Assembly (NCBI GenBank): GCA_013693795.1
Contig: CP059258.1
Coordinates: 1,719,513-1,724,639 of the forward strand
DNA length: 5,127 nucleotides
Reading direction: 5' to 3'
DNA from: Anaerolineae bacterium
GTDB taxonomy: Bacteria; Chloroflexota; Anaerolineae; SSC4; Amarolineaceae
Positions 1 through 4,990 of this stretch are shown piece by piece. Each line of letters opens with the position of its first letter. Positions within the stretch are counted from its first letter, which is position 1. A program made the position numbers and the translations under genes. Below the pieces are notes generated by a model. The model had not been told where the DNA came from. It was given only the letters and a program-made list of their open reading frames with translations, and ran no database searches.

Positions 1-1
1 G

Positions 2-151
2 TTTACCGTCAGCAAATCCGGGTTGGCGACGTTGGTGCGTTATATCCAAAATCAACGCATCCACCACCAAAAACAGGATTTTCAAGCGGAGTATCTCGAT
101 TTCCTGAAAAGGCACGGGGTCGAATACGACGAACGCTACTTGTGGGGGTAA
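2..151 (+). CDS. IS200/IS605-like Y1 (HUH) transposase, C-terminal fragment; probable REP-associated transposase
   Basis: The reading frame enters from the left edge and gives 49 residues before TAA at 149-151. It ends in the tail typical of IS200-like single-strand transposases (HHxKxxF, then a Phe/Leu-rich helix, then YDERYLWG). The segment VRYIQNQ contains Y-x-x-x-Q. In characterised Y1 enzymes such as TnpA of IS608, the Tyr of this helix is the nucleophile that attaches to the 5' end of cut single-stranded DNA, and the Gln helps bind the metal. Here Tyr is at codon 41-43 and Gln at 53-55. The HUH motif lies upstream, outside the window, so activity cannot be judged. No break is visible in the part seen. 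Family members of this type often sit beside REP-like palindromes that they are thought to process, and a hairpin array starts only 7 bp after this stop. Whether it is a REP-associated (RAYT) enzyme or a self-mobile IS200 transposase cannot be decided from the tail. Confidence 0.88.
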   Translation, partial: FTVSKSGLATLVRYIQNQRIHHQKQDFQAEYLDFLKRHGVEYDERYLWG

Positions 152-155
152 CCTC

Positions 156-458
156 AACCGTCCCTACGGGACGGGCGTGTATCCCACGCGGCATGGGCTA
201 AAATCGGGCGTCCCTACGGGACGGGCGTGTATCCCGGCATGGGCTAAAGTCGGGCGTCTCTACGGGACGCGATCTCGCGTCGCACCTTCCGCCCCGACGG
301 CGTTCAACATTCGCCATCGACCGCACCGCGCCCCGTAGGGGCGCATGAATTTAGCCCCGATGCACGTACGCGTTCTCACGCGTCCCGTAGGGACGCCTGA
401 ATTGCGCATCGAGGCACGCGCATTCTCGCGCCCCGTCGAGACGTTCGCCCCTAGAATC
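156..458. repeat. Compound repeat unit 1 (303 bp)
   Basis: This is the first compound unit. TAC hairpins lie at 158-174, 209-223 and 254-270; the last has one arm mismatch (GCGTCTC). GTA hairpins lie at 328-344 (GCGCCCC/GGGGCGC) and 380-396 (GCGTCCC/GGGACGC). Degenerate copies lie near 290-302 and 428-443. It is about 48 bp longer than the next six units because it carries one extra short TAC monomer at its left end. Confidence 0.85.
158..174 (+). repeat. First array hairpin (TAC orientation), 7 bp after transposase stop
   Basis: CCGTCCC-TAC-GGGACGG is a perfect 7-bp stem with a 3-nt loop. It is preceded by TCAACCG, the same left flank found before the later long units, so the array homology starts at about 154. 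It lies so close to the transposase stop codon that it would be the 3' hairpin of that mRNA. No T-run follows, so it is not a canonical intrinsic terminator. Confidence 0.85.
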
Positions 459-1991
459 AACCGTCCCTACGGGACGGGCGTGTATCCTACGCGGCATGGG
501 CTAAAATCGGGCGTCCCTACGGGACGCGATCTCGCGTCGCACCTTCCGCCCCGACGGCGCGTTCAACATTCGCCATCGACCGCACCGCGCCCCGTAGGGG
601 CGCATGAATTAGCCTCGATACACGTACGCGTTCTCCGCGTCCCGTAGGGACGCCTGAATTGCGCATCGAGGCACGCATTCTCGCACCCCGTCGAGACGTT
701 CGATCCTAGAGTCAACCGTCCCTACGGGACGGGCGTGTATCCTACGCGGCATGGGCTAAAATCAGGCGTCCCTACGGGACGCGATCTCGCGTCGCACCTT
801 CCGCCCCGACGGCGCGTTCAACATTCGCCATCGACCGCACCGCGCCCCGTAGGGGCGCATGAATTTAGCCTCGATACACGTACGCGTTCTCCGCGTCCCG
901 TAGGGACGCCTGAATTGCGCATCGAGGCACGCATTCTCGCGCCCCGTCGAGACGTTCGATCCTAGAGTCAACCGTCCCTACGGGACGGGCGTGTATCCTA
1001 CGCGGCATGGGCTAAAATCAGGCGTCCCTACGGGACGCGATCTCGCGTCGCACCTTCCGCCCCGACGGCGTTCAACATTCGCCATCGACCGCACCGCGCC
1101 CCGTAGGGGCGCATGAATTAGCCCCGATGTGCGTACGCGTTCTCCGCGTCCCGTAGGGACGCCTGAATTGCGCATCGAGGCGCGCATTCTCGCGCCCCGT
1201 CGAGACGTTCGATCCTAGAGTCAACCGTCCCTACGGGACGGGCGTGTATCCTACGCGGCATGGGCTAAAATCAGGCGTCCCTACGGGACGCGATCTCGCG
1301 CCGCACCTTCCGCCCCGACGGCGCGTTCAACATTCGCCATCGACCGCACCGCGCCCCGTAGGGGCGCATGAATTTAGCCCCGATGCACGTGCGCGTTCTC
1401 CGCGTCCCGTAGGGACGCCTGAATTGCGCATCGCGGCACGCATTCTCGCGCCCCGTCGAGACGTTCGGTCCTAGAATCAACCGTTCCTACGGGACGGGCG
1501 TGTATCCCACGCGGCATGGGCTAAAATCGGGCGTCCCTACGGGACGCGATCTCGCGTCGCACCTTCCGCCCCGACGGCGCGTTCAACATTCGCCATCGAC
1601 CGCACCGCGCCCCGTAGGGGCACATGAATTTAGCCCCGATGTACGTACGCGTTCTCACGCGTCCCGTAGGGACACCTGAATTGCGCATCGAGGCGCGCAT
1701 TCTCGCGCCCCGTCGAGACGTTCGCCCCTAGAATCAACCGTCCCTACGGGACGGGCGTGTATCCCACGCGGCATGGGCTAAAATCGGGCGTCCCTACGGG
1801 GCGCGATCTCGCGTCGCACCTTCCGCCCCGACGGCGCGTTCAACATTCGCCATCGACCGCACCGCGCCCCGTAGGGGCGCATGAATTTAGCCTCGATGTA
1901 CGTACGCGCTTCGCGTCCCGTAGGGACGCCTGAATTGCGCATCGAGGCACGCGCATTCTCGCGCCGCGTCGAGACGTTCGATCCTAGAGTC
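459..1991. repeat. Six tandem ~255 bp BIME-like units
   Basis: Six units begin at 459, 714, 970, 1223, 1479 and 1736, with lengths 255, 256, 253, 256, 257 and 256 bp. Each runs: TAC hairpin (CCG class), CGTGTATC...GGCTAAAATC, TAC hairpin (GCG class), degenerate centre, GTA hairpin (GCGCCCC class), ATGAATTTAGCC...TACGCGTTCTC, GTA hairpin (GCGTCCC class), TGAATTGCGCATCGAGG, degenerate hairpin, CTAGARTCAA. TAC starts: 461, 511, 716, 766, 972, 1022, 1225, 1275, 1481, 1531, 1738, 1788. GTA starts: 587, 637, 842, 893, 1096, 1146, 1351, 1402, 1607, 1659, 1864, 1913. Single arm mismatches are seen in the copies at 1481, 1607, 1659 and 1788. The units differ by scattered substitutions and small indels, so they are older or less homogenised than the 207 bp block further on. 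Confidence 0.9.
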
Positions 1992-2362
1992 AACCGTCCC
2001 TACGGGACGGGCGCGTATCCCACGCGGCATGGGCTAAAATCGGGCGCCCCTACGGGACGGGCGCGTATCCTACGTGGCATGGGCTAAAATCGGGCGTCCC
2101 TATGGGACGCGATCTCGCGCCATACATTCCAACCTGTTGGGGCGTTCGGTCCTAAAATCGGGCGTCCCTACGGGACGCGATCTCGCGTCGCACCTTCCGC
2201 CCCGACGGCGCGTTCAACATTCGCCATCGACCGCACCGCGCCCCGTAGGGGCGCATGAATTAGCCTCGATGCACGTGCGCGTTCTCGCGTCCCGTAGGGA
2301 CGCCTGAATTGCGCATCGAGGCGCGCATTCTCGCGCCCGTCGAGACGTTCGGTCCTAGAGTC
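1992..2362. repeat. Variant compound unit (371 bp) with inserted short units
   Basis: This is a ~255 bp unit enlarged by extra monomers. TAC hairpins lie at 1994-2010, 2045-2059 (one mismatch), 2094-2110 (the loop is TAT, the only loop change I found) and 2162-2178. GTA hairpins lie at 2238-2254 and 2287-2303. Between 2111 and 2160 there is a degenerate element containing CAACCTGTTGGGGCGTTCGG. It recurs at about 2450-2470, and related forms occur at 2961-2980 and 3146-3165. Confidence 0.82.
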
Positions 2363-2482
2363 AACCGTCCCTACGGGACGGGCGTGTATCCCGTGCGGCA
2401 TGGGCTAAAATCGGGCGTCCCTACGGGACGCGATCTCGCGCCATACATTACAACCTGTTGGGGCGTTCGGTCCTAAATCGGG
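2363..2482. repeat. Transition segment of two TAC monomers plus degenerate hairpin
   Basis: It contains TAC hairpins at 2365-2381 and 2415-2431, then a degenerate CCTGTTGGGGCGTTCGG element. It links the long-unit zone to the short-monomer zone. The GTA-oriented half of the long unit is missing here. Confidence 0.78.
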
Positions 2483-2924
2483 CGTCCCTACGGGACGGGC
2501 GTGTATCCTACGCGGCATGGGCTAAAATCGGGCGTCCCTACGGGACGGGCGTGTATCCCGCGGCATGGGCTAAAATCAGGCGTCCCTACGGGACGGGCGT
2601 GTATCCTACGCGGCATGGGCTAAAATCGGGCGTCCCTACGGGACGGGCGTGTATCCGCGGCATGGGCTAAAATCAGGCGTCCCTACGGGACGGGCGTGTA
2701 TCCCACGCGGCATGGGCTAAAATCGGGCGTCCCTACGGGACGGGCGTGTATCCTACGCGGCATGGGCTAAAATCGGGCGTCCCTACGGGACGGGCGTGTA
2801 TCCGCGGCATGGGCTAAAATCAGGCGTCCCTACGGGACGGGCGTGTATCCCACGCGGCATGGGCTAAAATCGGGCGTCCCTACGGGACGGGCGTGTATCC
2901 TACGCGGCATGGGCTAAAGTCGGG
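2483..2924. repeat. Short-monomer run (nine 47-50 bp units) with exact 147 bp duplication
   Basis: Nine head-to-tail monomers start at 2483, 2533, 2581, 2631, 2678, 2728, 2778, 2825 and 2875. All are in TAC orientation, each being CGTCCCTACGGGACG followed by GGCGTGTATC, a variable CTACG/CACG/deleted segment, CGGCATGGGCTAAAATC and GGG or AGG. Three variants of 50, 47 and 50 bp form a higher-order unit of 147 bp. I read 2581-2727 and 2728-2874 as identical. The monomers before and after carry the same order in part, so multi-monomer blocks were duplicated, as in satellite DNA. Confidence 0.88.
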
Positions 2925-3174
2925 CGTCCCTACGGGACGCGATTTCGCGCCATGCGTTCCGTCCTGTCGGGGTGTTCGGTCCTAGAGTCAACCGTCCCTA
3001 CGGGACGTGCGCGTATCCTACGTGGCATGGGCTAAAATCGGGCGTCCCTACGGGACGCGATCCACGCCGTACATTCCGCCGCGTCGGGACGTTCGTCCCT
3101 AAAGTCGGGCGTCCCTACGGGACGCGATTTCGCGCCACGCGTTCCGTCCTGTCGGGGTGTTCGGTCCTAGAGTC
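2924..3174. repeat. Divergent transition zone
   Basis: TAC hairpins lie at 2924-2940, 2992-3008 (last arm base mutated), 3042-3058 and 3109-3125. They alternate with degenerate elements such as CCTGTCGGGGTGTTCGG and CCGCGTCGGGACGTTCG. The segment starting at 2941 (GATTTCGCGCCATGCGTTCC) recurs from about 3126 with one visible change. This shows a further direct duplication at a 185 bp spacing. Confidence 0.78.
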
Positions 3175-3794
3175 AACCGTCCCTACGGGACGGGCGCGTA
3201 TCCCACGGCATGGGCTAAAGTCGGGCGTCCCTACGGGGCGCGATCTCGCGTTATGCCTTCCGCTCCGACGGAACGTTCAACATTCGCCATCGACCGCACC
3301 GCGCCCCGTAGGGGCGCATGAATTTCGCCTCGGTGTGCACACCCATTCTCGCGCCCCGTCGAGACGTTCGGTCCTAGAGTCAACCGTCCCTACGGGACGG
3401 GCGCGTATCCCACGGCATGGGCTAAAGTCGGGCGTCCCTACGGGACGCGATCTCGCGTTATGCCTTCCGCTCCGACGGAACGTTCAACATTCGCCATCGA
3501 CCGCACCGCGCCCCGTAGGGGCGCATGAATTTCGCCTCGGTGTGCACACCCATTCTCGCGCCCGTCGAGACGTTCGGTCCTAGAGTCAACCGTCCCTACG
3601 GGACGGGCGCGTATCCCACGGCATGGGCTAAAGTCGGGCGTCCCTACGGGACGCGATCTCGCGTTATGCCTTCCGCTCCGACGGAACGTTCAACATTCGC
3701 CATCGACCGCACCGCGCCCCGTAGGGGCGCATGAATTTCGCCTCGGTGTGCACACCCATTCTCGCGCCCCGTCGAGACGTTCGGTCCTAGAGTC
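3175..3794. repeat. Three near-identical 207 bp tandem units
   Basis: Units start at 3175, 3382 and 3588 (207, 206 and 207 bp). By eye they differ at two places only: an A to G change at 3238 in copy 1, and a missing C near 3560 in copy 2. Each has two TAC hairpins (3177 and 3225; 3384 and 3432; 3590 and 3638) but only one GTA hairpin (3301, 3508, 3714). The second GTA hairpin of the 255 bp units is replaced by a 12-bp perfect palindrome, GGTGTGCACACC, at 3332-3343, 3539-3550 and 3745-3756. The near identity indicates the most recent amplification in the window. Because 207 is a multiple of three, a repeated 69-residue translation runs through the block. I treat that as an accident. Confidence 0.9.
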
Positions 3795-4009
3795 AACCGT
3801 CCCTACGGGACGGGCGCGTATCCTACGCGGCATGGGCTAAAATTGGGCGTCCCTACGGGACGGGCGTATCCTACGCGGCATGGGCTAAAATCGGGCGTCC
3901 CTACGGGACGGGCGTGTATCCTACGCGGCATGGGCTAAAATCGGGCGTCCCTACGGGACGGGCGTATCCTACGTGGCATGGGCTAAAATCGGGCGTCCCT
4001 ACGGGACGC
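3795..4009. repeat. Second short-monomer run (48/50 bp alternating)
   Basis: TAC hairpins at 3797, 3848, 3896, 3946 and 3993 are separated by alternating 50 and 48 bp monomers. The 48 bp type has GGCGTATCC where the 50 bp type has GGCGTGTATCC. This gives a two-monomer higher-order period of about 98 bp, distinct from the three-monomer period at 2581-2874. Confidence 0.84.
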
Positions 4010-4230
4010 GATCCACGCCGTACATTCCGCCGCGTCGGGACGTTCGACATTCGCTATCGACCGCACCGCGCCCCGTAGGGGCGCATGAATTTAGCCCCGA
4101 CGTACGTACGCGTTCTCCGCGTCCCGTAGGGACGCCTGAATTGAGATCCGCGCGTGCACGTTCTCGCGTCCCGTAGGGACGCCTGAATTGGCCGAGACGC
4201 ACGCGTTCTCGCGCGTCCCGTAGGGACGCG
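4010..4230. repeat. Terminal block of four consecutive GTA-oriented hairpins
   Basis: After a degenerate element (about 4028-4044), GTA hairpins lie at 4068-4084, 4119-4135, 4166-4182 and 4212-4230, with centres 51, 47 and 47 bp apart. This is the only place with more than two GTA copies in a row. The array therefore opens in one orientation and closes in the other. The final copy is CGCGTCCC-GTA-GGGACGCG, with an 8-bp arm. Homology stops abruptly after it. Confidence 0.86.
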
Positions 4231-4247
4231 TGACATTCACCGTCTGC

Positions 4248-4275
4248 TTGCCTAACGGCCAACCGCGGGTATACT
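4248..4275 (+). promoter_or_regulatory. Putative sigma70-type promoter
   Basis: TTGCCT (4248-4253) and TATACT (4270-4275) are separated by 16 bp and resemble TTGACA and TATAAT. A start near 4282 would give a leader of about 20 nt ahead of ATG 4303. It lies 17 bp after the last array hairpin, in the first unique sequence. The assignment rests on motif match and position only. Confidence 0.55.
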
Positions 4276-4288
4276 CCGAACGCGTGAC

Positions 4289-4293
4289 GGAGA
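4289..4293 (+). promoter_or_regulatory. Ribosome binding site GGAGA deciding the start at ATG 4303
   Basis: GGAGA lies 9 nt before ATG 4303. The longer downstream frame has its first usable codon at GTG 4325, with no purine-rich site ahead of it. Translation therefore most likely begins at 4303, in a frame that stops at TGA 4345 unless one base is corrected. Confidence 0.6.
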
Positions 4294-4302
4294 AAGATAA
4301 CC

Positions 4303-4656
4303 ATGACCTTCAGAACCAGCCACCGTGCGGTATGGTTGGATCTGTGAATACTGGGAGCAGGGGTGGGAAGGCGATTTCTGGCGCATCTTCCAGGATGCCC
4401 GTTTCTGCACCAGCCGCCTGGCCGGCTGGCGGCCGGAGGGCATCGTACGCCTGGCCGATGGTCAGCGCCTGACGATCCTTGCCGACGATGACGCCGTGCT
4501 CTGGACGGGCCGTTTGCTGGCCCGAAAGATCGGGCGCTGCCAACGCCTGCCAACCCAGCCGTGGCAGCCCGCCTGGCATCCACTCGATGTCTCCGCCGAA
4601 ACCTGGGCGCACTGGTTCGGCGCCCATCCCCGTTGCGCGCCAGCCTGCAGGAATGA
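4303..4656 (+). pseudogene. Small Trp-rich protein of unknown function, two compensating frameshifts
   Basis: The frame from ATG 4303 (good RBS) reads 14 codons ending VWLDL, then TGA at 4345-4347. The +1 frame continues as EYWEQGWEGDFWRIFQDARF and stays open past 4625. Dropping one base at 4344 or 4345 joins them as VWLDLEYWEQGW. At 4628-4631 there is a run of four C. Adding one C returns to the first frame and gives HPPLRASLQE with TGA at 4654-4656. Without it the frame runs on into an unlikely tail to 4702. The repaired product would be 117 residues with about ten Trp, a hydrophilic middle (RLADGQRLTILADDDAVLW) and no signal peptide or membrane segment. I do not recognise the family. The shifts may be sequencing errors, since one is in a homopolymer, or true inactivation. 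A programmed shift is less likely. Codon use is otherwise that of a real GC-rich gene. Confidence 0.62.
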
Positions 4657-4938
4657 AGCGCCGCTCGGGCCGACGTGTGCCGTGATTTCACCCTATTCTT
4701 AAATCGGTAGCTGCTCAGCCAGCCGTTCAGAAACCGGGTTTTTTCGTGCGAGTGTCGTCAACCCGGCCGACCTCCAGCGCGGTGGTCTCGGCCATCAGCC
4801 CTGCCCGCGCTACCGGCCCAGTAGTTGGCCGCCGGCGTCTCATCACGCCTATCACACCAGGTCCCTGCACTTCCTGAACGCGCCTGTGTCATTCTGGCAG
4901 CGAAAGGGCAACCCTCTTGGATAACGGCCAGAGCCGAC
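4657..4938. other. Intergenic region between convergent genes, no supported gene
   Basis: This 282 bp stretch shows no convincing gene on either strand and no copies of the array hairpin. It holds AGAAACCGGGTTTTTT (4730-4744 region), of a kind I associate with intergenic repeats in some Chloroflexota. It also holds GTCATTCTGGCAGCGAAAGG (about 4887-4907), faintly like a common bacterial interspersed repeat beginning GTCATTCTGAGCG. Both resemblances are from memory. A minus-strand micro-ORF (4727-4843) ending EVGRVDDTRTKKPGF crosses the first motif. Confidence 0.5.
4723..4744 (+). terminator. Weak candidate intrinsic terminator for the 4303 gene
   Basis: CCGTT (4723-4727) pairs with AACCGG (4732-4737, one bulged C) around the loop CAGA. 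It is followed by G and six T (4739-4744). It lies about 67 bp after the repaired stop at 4656. The stem is short and imperfect, so support is modest. Confidence 0.35.
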
Positions 4939-4985
4939 GCTGTGCTGTCCGGCCGGCGCTCCCTGCACCGGCCGGACAGCACAGC
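4939..4985 (-). terminator. Perfect 18-bp inverted repeat, 3' hairpin of the convergent gene
   Basis: GCTGTGCTGTCCGGCCGG (4939-4956) is exactly complementary to 4968-4985, with an 11-nt loop between. It starts 5 bp beyond the stop codon of the minus-strand gene at 4991, which is the position of a transcript-end hairpin. Neither side has a T-run, so it is not a classic Rho-independent terminator. It could be a U-less terminator, an mRNA 3'-end stabiliser, or a bidirectional block between the two converging genes. It is unrelated in sequence to the array hairpins. Confidence 0.6.
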
Positions 4986-4990
4986 CATCG

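Larger units (their letters stand above)
154..4230. repeat. REP/BIME-like palindrome array, about 68 hairpins in 4.1 kb
   Basis: Nearly all of this stretch derives from one short palindrome with 6-8 bp arms and an invariant 3-nt loop. The + strand shows two orientations: TAC loop (about 45 copies, by hand count) and GTA loop (about 23). Main stem classes are CCGTCCC/GGGACGG, GCGTCCC/GGGACGC and GCGCCCC/GGGGCGC. A conserved tail flanks one side only: GGGCTAAAATCGGG before TAC copies, and CNTGAATT(TAGCC) after GTA copies, its approximate complement. The element is therefore asymmetric and the two loop types are its two orientations. About 20 degenerate relatives also occur, such as CGCCCCGTCGAGACG and CCTGTCGGGGTGTTC. 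Intervening DNA is repeated as well, so this is not a CRISPR array. It begins right after a Y1 transposase gene and stops just before a promoter. It is probably a mobile-repeat family with strong local tandem amplification. Function is unknown. Long ORFs across it are repeat translations, not genes. Confidence 0.93.

Noticed and set aside
158..174. Intrinsic terminator of the transposase gene
   Set aside because: The hairpin is well placed but has only 7 bp, and GCGTGTATC follows instead of a T-run. It is simply the first copy of the array repeat.
345..2670. Other array ORFs of 60-100 codons on both strands (RPYGTG, VPTGR strings)
   Set aside because: Palindromic repeats give open frames on both strands. 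They start and end inside repeats, lack RBS and are not conserved between units.
2972..3583. 203-residue open frame with repeated SGVPTGR and PRPVGAHEF segments
   Set aside because: It is a translation of the 207 bp tandem units, whose length is about a multiple of three. It has no RBS, similar peptides arise in several frames and on both strands across the array, and it is broken by indels in neighbouring copies.
154..4230. CRISPR array
   Set aside because: The short palindromic repeats are regularly spaced, but the spacers are themselves repeated, both orientations occur, and unit sizes change in blocks. No cas genes are seen.
3999..4691. 230-codon minus-strand frame spanning the array end and the 4303 gene
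   Set aside because: It is the Arg/Ala-rich antisense of a GC-rich gene fused to array translation, with no plausible start or motif. The opposite strand has a promoter, RBS and protein-like composition.
4325..4702. Unbroken 125-codon reading from GTG 4325 as the real gene
   Set aside because: GTG 4325 has no RBS and the last ~25 residues look non-native. ATG 4303 with GGAGA, plus the alternative end HPPLRASLQE at 4656, fits better, so I annotated a frameshifted gene.
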